NCBI GenBank assembly: GCA_963701435.1
Contig: CAVPAL010000004.1
Span: 62,001 to 126,000, forward strand
Origin: JAACFF01 sp963701435
Lineage (GTDB): Bacteria > Chloroflexota > Anaerolineae > Promineifilales > Promineifilaceae
Length of the DNA stretch: 64,000 nt
Direction: 5' to 3'
Shown here one piece after another: positions 52,181-60,625 of this stretch (the first letter of the stretch is position 1; every line of letters begins with the position of its first letter). The notes below the pieces were generated by a model. It worked only from the letters and a program-made list of their open reading frames with translations, was not told the DNA's origin and made no database searches. Both the position numbers and the translations under genes were made by a program.

Positions 52181-55100
52181 ATGCAGGCATTTAACAAAAT
52201 TGGATTTCACGTCGGGGGCGCCATAACCAGTAAGGCAACGAAAACCTGGTTAGAAAAACTGGATGCGGCCGGCATTCCCTTCTTTTTGACAACGGCCGAT
52301 TCCACCAGTGGGCTTAAAAATGCCCAGGATATCGCGCGCGTCTCAACGACAAAACATACAATTGTGTATCGTTGTCTCGACGGTCCGGCCGAACCGGACT
52401 ACAACCTTCAGCCGGAAGCCGCAGCGCGCGCCTTTTGGCAGACACATAAAGCGGCGCTGCCCGCAGAACTGGAACCGGCTATCACCTGGATTGAGCCAAT
52501 GCAGGGCGTTGTGGGGGCGACGACTGCCGGAAACTGGTTGGGAGATTTTGCTTTTCATTTAGGCCAACTGACCCTGGCGGGTGGATTCAGGCTCGCGGCC
52601 TTTGGATTTGATACCGGCTCCCCGGAAGGTGGGTTGTGGGACATGATCGGAATGCTGCGCTACTTAAGTTTGTGCGCCGAGCATCCTGGCCGCCTGGGTG
52701 TGGCGCTGCATGAGTTCAGCCAGCGCGTTGATGATATTGGCTTTATGTGGGGCGAGAAAATCGGCCGTTTTCAACATTTGTTTTCCGTTTGTGACAAACA
52801 TAATATCCTGCGCCCACCAGTTTTGATTACTGCCTGGGGTTGGACCGATGCCCGTATCACGCCGGTTACCAGCCGCGCCGTGACCGATATTAAAAAAGTA
52901 GCCGAATTATACGCGCAGTATGCTCAGATTTTAGGCGCGGCGATCTGGAACGGCAAAGACAATGGCTTTATATTCCGGCAGGTCAATCGACTTTATGCGC
53001 CGTTAACCGAAATGACGCTGAAAACGCAGTTTGCAATTTTGGCGCCGCAGGTTGGATCGGGTGAATCGCCGATGTCGCTTGCAGCCGCTCAGCCAATGAA
53101 AAATAACGCGCGTTTTATTAGCGATGTGACGATACCCGATGATACGCGTCTGCCTGTTGGTGAGTTATTTATTAAAACATGGCGCATTGAGAATAGTGGC
53201 AGTGTGGCCTGGAAGCCGGGTTTTAAACTGGTGTTTGTGGGTGGGGAGCGATTGGGCGTGGATGAGGAACGGCCGTTGCCCGCTGCAAGTCCCGGTCAAC
53301 AGGTCGAAATCAGCCTGGACATGCGCGCGCCGGATCTGACGGGTACATTTTTCAGCGACTGGCGCTGCCAGGACGCCGACGGCAATCTTTTTGGCGACAT
53401 CATTTATGTGCGCATTGTCGCCTACCAACCTCAACCGGTGGGAACCTTAAAGAGTCTGTTTTTGGCTGATGTGACCATTCCTGATGATACCGAAATTGAA
53501 CCAGGGACGCAGTTCATTAAAACCTGGCGCATCAAAAACGACGGCACGCGTGATTGGACGCCCGGTTTTAGGCTGGTCTTCACCGGCGGCGCCGCCATGA
53601 CCGGGGCCACCAGCCGTCCAATTCCACGTGTAACTGCCGGCAGCGAAGTCGAATTATCGCTTGAGTTAAGCGCGCCAAACGCGCCGGGAACGCATTTTTG
53701 TGATTGGCGTTTGCAAGATGATCAGGGTGAGTTTTTTGGCGATACGATGTATGCGCGCATCATTGTGCCGTCGCCGGCGGGCGCTTCACTGACAGCGCCG
53801 CTTTCACAAAATGATCCTGCCTGGGCCGGACTGCGTCTGGGTCACGCCGGCTCGCCGCAGACAATTGGCAAGTGGGGTTGTCTTCTGACTTGTTTTGCAA
53901 TGATGGCCAATGCGCTCGGCAAAACGACCAACCCGGCCCAATTGAATGAGGCGGTGATTCGCAAAGGGGGCTTTGTCAATATTTTTGAGACCAAATGGAA
54001 GGCGTTGAGTGATGTGTATACTGAAATTGTCTATGAGGGTAAGTTTGGCTCTGCTCCCGACGTCGTCACGCGTATCAATGATAATCTGGCAAATGGTTTT
54101 CCGGTCGCGATTCAGGTGGATTTCACGCGCGACACGCCCTATTCGGACAACGATCAGCATTGGGTTTTGATTGTGGGACGAGATGGGAATGATTATCGCA
54201 TCAACGATCCCTGGCTGTGGCCGCCGCAGGAAGCCTCATTGCGACAGCGATACGGCCGTGCCGGGCGACCTCTCTTTGAAACCGTTATGTCGGCTATATT
54301 TTACCGTTCGGCGCAGCCAATCTCGCCGGTTGTGAAACCCGCCGCATCGGTGCTGCAAACCGGCATCAACATCAATCCCGATGCGCCGCACAGTAACCCG
54401 GTTGATAATGATGATCTCAAGGGTTTGAATTGGGTGCGTCTGGTCTTCAAGCTGGCGGCGCGCGTGAATGAAGCCGAGCGCGGAGATATTGACAAGGCAT
54501 TTGCACAGTACGATCCCATCATCCGCAAATATAATCGGATGGGCGTTAACAGCTTGATCATCATTAACCAGGAAACGGTGTGGCATCCGGCTCCTTGGAT
54601 CGGGAATAATGATTGGGAAGGTTTCAGCACAAAACTGGCGGATGTGGCTGCCCAGATAGCGCGCCGCTACCGGCGGTATGGCGCCGGGGTGGCTTATCAG
54701 ATTTGGAATGAAGGGGATAAACAGCATAATCCCGCCTCGGTTTTTGTGACGCCGCAACAATACGCGCTGATTTTGCGCAAAACGGCCGCTGCGATTCGCG
54801 TCGAAGCGCCCGATTCACCGATTATTTTCAACGGTATGGCGACTGGCCCGGATACGGCCGTTGCCTATATCAAACAAGTGCGCGCAGCCCTGGGCGGCAG
54901 TTTGCCCGTTGACGCCATTGGCGTTCATCCCTATACGCGCTGGGGAACCTATGCGCCTTTTGATTGGGGAAAAAATTTCGGCACTTTGGCGGATGCTTTT
55001 GCAAGATATAAAGCCGGGCTTCCCGGAATGAAACTGTGGATTACTGAAATAGGCGTGGCTGACGACAACGAAATTGGCTCGCAGCATTACGCGGAAATTG

Positions 55101-55285
55101 CCAAATATTTTACTGATGTGTACAAGACTGTGGGGGAACGCTTTGCAGAACAGGTTCCGGTGCTAATCTGGTTTGCCTGGTCAGACTGGATGCGTAACGC
55201 CGGCGTTGTCAACAGAAACGGCGAGCGCAAAGATCAAGTTTACGCTGCTTTTCGCACTGTGCGCAACCGCGAATTATGGACGTAA
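52181..55285 (+). CDS. 1034-residue mosaic: barrel, two NBR1-type Ig, C39-like peptidase, glycosidase
   Basis: Residues 1-290 look like a TIM-barrel hydrolase-type region. Two NBR1 Ig-like domains follow at about 315-415 and 425-530 (VTIPDDTRLPVGELFIKTWR, VTIPDDTEIEPGTQFIKTWR). A C39-like cysteine peptidase lies at about 545-700 (KWGCLLTCFAMMANALGK, QHWVLIVGRDGNDY, INDPW). The end (about 715-1034) is a clan-A type glycosidase with WNEGDKQHN and LWITEIGVADD supplying the likely catalytic Glu pair. AGGAG precedes the ATG. No signal peptide or membrane helix is present. It shares its design with the mosaic at 24364-26730 and probably attacks cell-wall or glycoprotein material. Confidence 0.82.
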   Translation: MQAFNKIGFHVGGAITSKATKTWLEKLDAAGIPFFLTTADSTSGLKNAQDIARVSTTKHTIVYRCLDGPAEPDYNLQPEAAARAFWQTHKAALPAELEPAITWIEPMQGVVGATTAGNWLGDFAFHLGQLTLAGGFRLAAFGFDTGSPEGGLWDMIGMLRYLSLCAEHPGRLGVALHEFSQRVDDIGFMWGEKIGRFQHLFSVCDKHNILRPPVLITAWGWTDARITPVTSRAVTDIKKVAELYAQYAQILGAAIWNGKDNGFIFRQVNRLYAPLTEMTLKTQFAILAPQVGSGESPMSLAAAQPMKNNARFISDVTIPDDTRLPVGELFIKTWRIENSGSVAWKPGFKLVFVGGERLGVDEERPLPAASPGQQVEISLDMRAPDLTGTFFSDWRCQDADGNLFGDIIYVRIVAYQPQPVGTLKSLFLADVTIPDDTEIEPGTQFIKTWRIKNDGTRDWTPGFRLVFTGGAAMTGATSRPIPRVTAGSEVELSLELSAPNAPGTHFCDWRLQDDQGEFFGDTMYARIIVPSPAGASLTAPLSQNDPAWAGLRLGHAGSPQTIGKWGCLLTCFAMMANALGKTTNPAQLNEAVIRKGGFVNIFETKWKALSDVYTEIVYEGKFGSAPDVVTRINDNLANGFPVAIQVDFTRDTPYSDNDQHWVLIVGRDGNDYRINDPWLWPPQEASLRQRYGRAGRPLFETVMSAIFYRSAQPISPVVKPAASVLQTGININPDAPHSNPVDNDDLKGLNWVRLVFKLAARVNEAERGDIDKAFAQYDPIIRKYNRMGVNSLIIINQETVWHPAPWIGNNDWEGFSTKLADVAAQIARRYRRYGAGVAYQIWNEGDKQHNPASVFVTPQQYALILRKTAAAIRVEAPDSPIIFNGMATGPDTAVAYIKQVRAALGGSLPVDAIGVHPYTRWGTYAPFDWGKNFGTLADAFARYKAGLPGMKLWITEIGVADDNEIGSQHYAEIAKYFTDVYKTVGERFAEQVPVLIWFAWSDWMRNAGVVNRNGERKDQVYAAFRTVRNRELWT

Positions 55286-55286
55286 C

Positions 55287-55326
55287 AAGGTCATGTGTGC
55301 GTTCTCTATAACGCACACATGACCTT
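55287..55326. terminator. 17-bp perfect hairpin after the mosaic gene
   Basis: AAGGTCATGTGTGCGTT (55287-55303) and AACGCACACATGACCTT (55310-55326) with a six-base loop begin one base after the stop codon, between two convergent genes. It lacks a clear T run but is the only candidate terminator here. Confidence 0.7.
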
Positions 55327-55375
55327 ATCAAAAGCAGGTTTAGGGAATTGCATTTCCCGGAACTCGATAGTTTTC

Positions 55376-56425
55376 CTAACCGGCCAAAAATTCTTCCAGA
55401 TTGGCGCGGCTGATGCGGTAAGCATTGCCAATTTTGCGCGCTTTCAAATCGCCGGCCGTAATGGCCGCCATCACATCCTCTTCAGAAACCTTCAGCACTT
55501 CCGCCACCTGAGAGGGGGTCATCACATCAGCCATCCCGCCTGAAGGCGCCGGCGCTGCCTGCTGGGACTGCTGGGTTTGCTGCTGGGGCTGCATTTGCTG
55601 CTGCTGCATCCCTTGTAATGCGGCCATACCCATGGCCCCAAAACCAATTTCGCCCAGGTTGCCGCCGGCCGGATTTTCCGCCGCCGCTATCAGCGCATCC
55701 GCCTGCTGTTTTTGCACATAGCTGGTTCCGTAACCCATATTGGTTACCACTTCCAATGAATTGGGATGCAGACCCATAACAATATTAAAATCAACCAAAA
55801 CCATGCCGATGGCGTCAAACTCTTCTTGCAGTAGACCAATGAGCAGTTCGTTGAGTTCTTTAGTAAAAGATTGTAGTTGCGCCGGGCCGAGGTTTTTGGC
55901 CATAGCCAGTTCGCTGAGCTTGTCTTGAATCATCACACCCAGCATAGGGTCAAGCCGTGTTTTGATCTGCGGCAGACGCACACTGTCACGGAAGCCGTCG
56001 ACTGCATTCAGAAAGCGCCACGGGTCTTTGACTTTAACCACATAGGTTCCGTTGCCGCGCATCGCGCTGGCCCCGGGCATCCGCTGGGGATGTTCGACAA
56101 CGATGGGGTTAGCTGTGCCCCAGCGCATAGTCATGTCGGTGGTTTTGACGTAATAGACATCGGCCGTAAACACATTTTTGCCGCCAAAAAGTCCACGCTC
56201 TAGCAAATCAGTAAGGAATGGAATGTTTTCTGTTGTTAGTGTATAGCGTCCGGGTGTAAATGTGCCCATCGGTTCACCACCGCGCACAAAGACGCAGGTT
56301 TCGCCCGGATTCACGATGAGCTGCGATCCCAGCTTGATATCACCAAGTCCGCCGCGTGGGAATTTTTGTATAATTTCGTCCCTGAGCCAGGTTTCAATTG
56401 AAACAAGATCAAAAATTTGAGCCAT
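55376..56425 (-). CDS. SPFH-domain protein with C-terminal excisionase-type HTH
   Basis: Residues 1-250 are an SPFH (virion core/YdjI-like) domain: GSQLIVNPGETCVFVRGGEP, RYTLTTENIPFL, TADVYYVKTTD, MRWGTANPIVV. A Gln/Met-rich linker (about 270-300) leads to a 50-residue MerR/excisionase-type HTH (MTPSQVAEVLKVSEEDVMAA, GDLKARKIGNAYRISRANLE). In relatives the C-terminus is usually a zinc ribbon instead. SPFH proteins organise membrane patches; the HTH may bind DNA or protein. AAGGAG precedes the ATG. It is last in a four-gene cluster. Confidence 0.83.
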   Translation of the reverse strand: MAQIFDLVSIETWLRDEIIQKFPRGGLGDIKLGSQLIVNPGETCVFVRGGEPMGTFTPGRYTLTTENIPFLTDLLERGLFGGKNVFTADVYYVKTTDMTMRWGTANPIVVEHPQRMPGASAMRGNGTYVVKVKDPWRFLNAVDGFRDSVRLPQIKTRLDPMLGVMIQDKLSELAMAKNLGPAQLQSFTKELNELLIGLLQEEFDAIGMVLVDFNIVMGLHPNSLEVVTNMGYGTSYVQKQQADALIAAAENPAGGNLGEIGFGAMGMAALQGMQQQQMQPQQQTQQSQQAAPAPSGGMADVMTPSQVAEVLKVSEEDVMAAITAGDLKARKIGNAYRISRANLEEFLAG

Positions 56426-56440
56426 GGTTTTTCTCCTTGT

Positions 56441-56983
56441 TTAGTACTGAATGCCTTTGATGACGGCATCCCGACCGGCAAAATCTTCGTTAGCCAGTTG
56501 AATTGCTGTGTTTAAGCGGCGCAGCGTGGCGTCAATATTGACACCGTCACGGACAGCAGTTTCAAGCGCATCGATGCTGGCGTTAATTTCGTCGACATGA
56601 TTGAGCATGTTTTCGTCGAAAACATATATGCGCGCCAGGTCTTCTTCTTTGACTTTAACGGCGTCAAAAAAGCCTGCATACCCTTGCGGTGCGTCATTGA
56701 TTTTGCCGATGAGGCCCATCAGGCGCGAATCGGCGCGTCCTAACTCTTCAGCATAATCCATTGCCAGAATAATATCCCGGCTGAGTTCACGATGAACCCC
56801 GCTCAACCGCAGCCGTGACTCTTCCAGCGAATTCACTATCGTTTCGCGCAGGAGTTGATCCGCTTCTCGGCGGCGCCCTTTTTCCATATACCCGCTCAGA
56901 CCGGGAATTTTGCTAAGCAATTTTTGCAGCCCGCGTGAATCGCCTACGATTTGGTCGTAGATGTCCTCGACGTGTTCTTTCAT
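56441..56983 (-). CDS. Helical cytoplasmic protein in the SPFH cluster
   Basis: The 180-residue protein was not recognised. It is strongly helical and charged, with coiled-coil potential (READQLLRETIVNSLEESRL, ENMLNHVDEINASIDALETA). No signal or membrane segment. It has a strong ribosome site (AAGGAG) and starts 115 bases after the zinc-ribbon gene stop. Its place next to an SPFH gene recalls PspA-like helical partners, but sequence similarity to PspA is not evident. Confidence 0.7.
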   Translation of the reverse strand: MKEHVEDIYDQIVGDSRGLQKLLSKIPGLSGYMEKGRRREADQLLRETIVNSLEESRLRLSGVHRELSRDIILAMDYAEELGRADSRLMGLIGKINDAPQGYAGFFDAVKVKEEDLARIYVFDENMLNHVDEINASIDALETAVRDGVNIDATLRRLNTAIQLANEDFAGRDAVIKGIQY

Positions 56984-57098
56984 GTTTGTGATCTCCTTGT
57001 GTTTATATTGAGGAAACCGCAGGTAGGGTAAAAATTTCGCAGCTAATCAGACAACGGCCGAATAGCCAATGAAATTTTAGCCAATCCCCGCAGTTAAC

Positions 57099-57614
57099 CT
57101 AGTCCAGAAAATATTCAGTACCACAATAGGGACATTGTATCACACCTTTTCCCGCTAATTCCAGTTGACCGCCGCAGTGTTCGCATTGTGTGAGATCTCG
57201 CAGTTGGCTGGCTTGGCGTGAGTAGAGAATGCCTTCGTCCCAGTTAATATAACCAGAGTAAAGTCCCATGCCGACGAGTTCGTGCAGCATGTCGTGAACA
57301 TTGTCTTTGCTGGTATGCATTTCAATCGCGACTTCGCTAATGTCGATTTGGCCGCGCGATTTAACAATGCTGAGTAATTCGCGCTGCTGGCTGGCTTTGG
57401 CGGTAACGGCCGCTTCCTGCTGTCCTTTCCAAAGCAGAAAAACACCTAAGCCAAGCTGTGGTAGTACCAATATCAAATAACCCAGTACCAATCCCAGCGT
57501 CGCTGCGCCGCCGGTTAGACTACCTTCCTGATAATAAACCAGCATTAAAGCCGTGATGATGATGCCGACGATGACGCCGCCGGCGATTAAAATTAAACCA
57601 AGAATACGTCCCAT
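57099..57614 (-). CDS. Membrane protein with winged helix and zinc ribbon
   Basis: Two membrane helices (about 5-27 and 38-62) are followed by a winged-helix-like segment (about 75-135, LLSIVKSRGQIDISEVAIEM, HTSKDNVHDMLHELVGMGLY) and a C-terminal zinc ribbon (CEHCGG, CPYCGTEYF). This is a membrane-tethered possible DNA- or protein-binding protein. AAAAGGAG precedes the ATG at 57614, 24 bases after the DUF2207 gene. Confidence 0.78.
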   Translation of the reverse strand: MGRILGLILIAGGVIVGIIITALMLVYYQEGSLTGGAATLGLVLGYLILVLPQLGLGVFLLWKGQQEAAVTAKASQQRELLSIVKSRGQIDISEVAIEMHTSKDNVHDMLHELVGMGLYSGYINWDEGILYSRQASQLRDLTQCEHCGGQLELAGKGVIQCPYCGTEYFLD

Positions 57615-57638
57615 GTGACTCCTTTTATTTGGGCTGCC

Positions 57639-59531
57639 TTATCCGAATCCGGCGCTGCCGCCGCCGCCCGAACTGAAGCCGCCGCCGCCGCTAAACCCAC
57701 CGCTGAAGCCGCCGCTGCTGCCGCCGCTGGAAGAACGGGTGCTTTTGAGCGTGCTGGAAGTTGATGTCAGCATACTGGTCAAACCGGTGGACATTGCCGC
57801 CAATCCGCCGGTCATTCCACGCGACATGCCTTCAAGCGAGGGCGCCGAGACAGAGCCGCCGCCCGATGGTTTGCCGGCGCTGCCCCCATAGCCGCCATAA
57901 TGTCCGCCATACATTGGGTACGGGTAATACCAGCGCGGGATGGGCGTGGCCGGCACCTGGGAGAATTTGCGAATCCAACTGCGTTCTAACCCAAAAGCCA
58001 CAGCGTATGCCAGGTATTGTTCAAAGATTTCGGTGCTTTCGGTCAGGTCTTGATAATCTTCAATATTTTTCAAATAATTTTTGAACGCTTCCCATTTTGC
58101 GGCTGCTTCGACCCCTTTTTCTGTTTTCTTGGGCATATGACGGCCGACATAAGCGAGGATGATTGCCGCCGCCGCCAGCGCCAGAGCGGGGCAAATGGAA
58201 GTGCTTACATTTTCGCCAAAAATCCCGGGAATAATGAAAAAGGCTCCCGCAGCGATTACAAACACCAAAACGGTTAAACAGCCGTAACTTTGCCGGATTT
58301 TATGAGGAGAACTCGGAACCAACTGCTCGTCAACCAATTCCTGGTACAACATACTGCGCAGGTTGGGCAATTTATTGGCGAATTTGTATTTTAAATCATC
58401 CAGTTCGCGTTCTTGTTTGCGGCCGAAAAAATCTTTGACGAATTGTTTTTCAAACGGCCGTAAATCTTCGGTAGATTTGTCGGTGCGTTGAAATGTGTAT
58501 TCGCTGTCCTTTTTTTCCGTCATGGTGATGTAACCACGCCGCGCAAGGTCGATGGTGGTCGAGACAATGTCTTGCATATCTGCTTTTTCGTCAATCAGCG
58601 TCCCGACAACGGCAGGCGGCAGTGAATCCGGCGGCTCGGTGATGTAGTCAGGCACAACGACGGTTAACTCTGGATCACGTCCTGAGAGGTACCAAAGCAG
58701 CAATATCAGCAATGGACCGCCAACGCATAACAAAAGTGAGATGGATAGGATAACCAGGCTCATGGTTTCGCTGATTTGCTGGCTGCGCTGCCAATCAGGG
58801 GTTTGAATAGGCAGTATGCCATGCGGGAACTGGACGCGAGCGGCCAGGGAATTGCCGGTTAGCAGCGGGGAATTATATTCATAAAAGATGGTACGGCCGT
58901 TTTCTGTGACCGTTGTCGTAATCAAATCTGATTCAGTTTCATTAATGAATCCCGCCGCCAGATATTCTAACGTGTCTTCATATTGCTGGGGTTCGACGCC
59001 TTCCGGCAAATGGATTGTGGCGGAAGTGTAATCGACGCGTGCAGGATGGTCATCCGGCACAATGGTCCAGAAGATTTGGTCGCCATCTCCCTGATCTGAC
59101 GTACCGACGCGCGTACCGCCTTTTACGGTATAGCTGAAGGTGTAGGTCTGTTCGCCTAAAGAAGGTTCAAAATACCAGCGGATTGTGGTTTCCTCATCCT
59201 CTTCAATAACCGTATACGTGTATGGATTTGAACTGTAGTTCTCTTCATAAATAATATTGCCTTCACGCACGCCTACATCTGTAATGCCATCATTGTTGCC
59301 GGCAGTTCCGGTTTGGATGGTGCGGAAGCCAAATGTGAAGGGTTCGCCTTGAAAGTTGAGGGTTTGGGTTTCTTCGACCCGCAAATCCCCATTTTCAAGC
59401 AGAGTGATTACAGTTTCCCATTCTTCCCAATTAAAGGTTTTGGTTTGGGCGTCTGCATTTTGGACGCCAATAAGCAGGACGCCTAACAAGACCAGGGGTA
59501 GGAACACGAATAAAAAACGTTTTTTGATCAT
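57639..59531 (-). CDS. DUF2207 membrane protein
   Basis: The product (630 residues from ATG 59531) has a signal peptide ending near NADAQ, an extracytoplasmic DUF2207 domain (NGDLRVEETQTLNFQGEPFT, RWYFEPSLGEQTYTFSYTVK), a membrane helix (about 280-300), a cytoplasmic winged-helix-like part, two more helices (about 425-475) and a Gly/Ser-rich tail. DUF2207 proteins are common in envelope-stress-like loci and uncharacterised. It heads the four-gene cluster. An in-frame ATG at 59603 is a less likely start because the signal peptide would be displaced. Confidence 0.85.
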   Translation of the reverse strand: MIKKRFLFVFLPLVLLGVLLIGVQNADAQTKTFNWEEWETVITLLENGDLRVEETQTLNFQGEPFTFGFRTIQTGTAGNNDGITDVGVREGNIIYEENYSSNPYTYTVIEEDEETTIRWYFEPSLGEQTYTFSYTVKGGTRVGTSDQGDGDQIFWTIVPDDHPARVDYTSATIHLPEGVEPQQYEDTLEYLAAGFINETESDLITTTVTENGRTIFYEYNSPLLTGNSLAARVQFPHGILPIQTPDWQRSQQISETMSLVILSISLLLCVGGPLLILLLWYLSGRDPELTVVVPDYITEPPDSLPPAVVGTLIDEKADMQDIVSTTIDLARRGYITMTEKKDSEYTFQRTDKSTEDLRPFEKQFVKDFFGRKQERELDDLKYKFANKLPNLRSMLYQELVDEQLVPSSPHKIRQSYGCLTVLVFVIAAGAFFIIPGIFGENVSTSICPALALAAAAIILAYVGRHMPKKTEKGVEAAAKWEAFKNYLKNIEDYQDLTESTEIFEQYLAYAVAFGLERSWIRKFSQVPATPIPRWYYPYPMYGGHYGGYGGSAGKPSGGGSVSAPSLEGMSRGMTGGLAAMSTGLTSMLTSTSSTLKSTRSSSGGSSGGFSGGFSGGGGFSSGGGGSAGFG

Positions 59532-59630
59532 TATGGATTTTGCCAGTTTTCCTGATCCGGTACATTGTTTTAACAATCTACCCATGTACAACAATTTTCT
59601 CACACAGCTTCATTGGACAGGTTCGATCTT

Positions 59631-59659
59631 ATTATACGGGTTTTCATTCAGAAAATGAA
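59631..59659 (-). promoter_or_regulatory. Candidate promoter of the DUF2207-SPFH cluster
   Basis: On the minus strand TTCATT (59659-59654) and TATAAT (59636-59631) are 17 bases apart, giving a start near 59624 and a leader of about 90 bases. Confidence 0.55.
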
Positions 59660-59750
59660 GGAAATTTTTACTTTTCAGGTTTGATTTGATTTACGGCAGC
59701 GAACTTCATATAGATTTTTCACATTCTGTTGTCCTGCATGGCTTGTTGGT

Positions 59751-60521
59751 TTAGGTACCGAGCCATTGTGAAATGATTGCATCTAGCCGACTGGCTGCTT
59801 TTATGGTTTCCAGGCTGGTATTTATCTTTTCCAAAAGGGTTTCATCGGCGGCGCGCACGACAATTGCAAATGGTTCGACTGTCACATGTTGTGACAGTCG
59901 TTTAAGCTCCGGATGCTGCCTGAGGAAAAGACGCCCGCTTATGCTGTCGATGATGGCGGCGTCAGCTTTTCGCTCGGATACGGCCGTTAGCGCTTCATCC
60001 GGGCTGGTAAATGGCACAATAGTCAAATTGGGCAGCCTTTTGGCCCATTGGGTGGCTTCAACATGCCCTTGTGCGCCTAATTCGACAGCCAGGAAACGGC
60101 CGTTTAAATCCGCTATCTCTTCAATATCTGTGTTATTTACCGGTACAATCAGAATCTCTCCGGCATTAAAATATGGTTCGCTGTAAGCAAAATCTTTCGT
60201 GCGTCCCGGCGCGATCACCATTGCCGAAATTAAGACGTCCACCTGTTCCGTCGCCAGCGCATCATACAAACCATCATAACCAAAAGACACAAATTGCGGT
60301 TCCAGCCCTAACTCGGCCGCAATCGCATGCGCCAGATCGACATCCAGACCGCTGACTTCACCCGCGCCATCAGCCGCTTCAAACGGGGGATAGGTCGGGT
60401 CCAGACCGACTCGAATCTCTCCGGCTTGTTCGATGCGCTGCCAGGTATCATCATTGGTTTGGCAGCCGCATAAGAATAAGAAGCTCACGATAGTGAACGA
60501 GAGAAGTAAGAAATTGTACAT
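59751..60521 (-). CDS. Solute-binding lipoprotein (amino-acid type, family 3)
   Basis: A lipoprotein signal (SFLFLCGC) precedes a family 3 solute-binding domain: GEIRVGLDPTYPPFEAADG, GLDVDLAHAIAAELGLEPQF, LISAMVIAPGRTKDFAYSEP and a late ALTAVSERKADAAIID. It would bind a polar amino acid or similar ligand outside the membrane. No permease or ATPase gene is adjacent, so it is an orphan component or a sensor. The start at 60521 is set by the signal peptide; ribosome site is weak. Confidence 0.87.
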   Translation of the reverse strand: MYNFLLLSFTIVSFLFLCGCQTNDDTWQRIEQAGEIRVGLDPTYPPFEAADGAGEVSGLDVDLAHAIAAELGLEPQFVSFGYDGLYDALATEQVDVLISAMVIAPGRTKDFAYSEPYFNAGEILIVPVNNTDIEEIADLNGRFLAVELGAQGHVEATQWAKRLPNLTIVPFTSPDEALTAVSERKADAAIIDSISGRLFLRQHPELKRLSQHVTVEPFAIVVRAADETLLEKINTSLETIKAASRLDAIISQWLGT

Positions 60522-60625
60522 ATTTTTCAAGCAGACTCGAATTGGAAACCAACTTCCCGGAAATTTGTTATCAATCAAGCTTGCTATTGTGGCGCTTCCG
60601 GTAAGCTTTTTTGGGCGCAGGGCCC

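Noticed and set aside
57010..57100. Possible third copy of the TTAGGTAA element (GGAAACCGCAG ... CCGCAGTTAACCTAG)
   Set aside because: The two CCGCAG blocks are in the same orientation, so they cannot form the element's first hairpin, and the terminal motif is degenerate.
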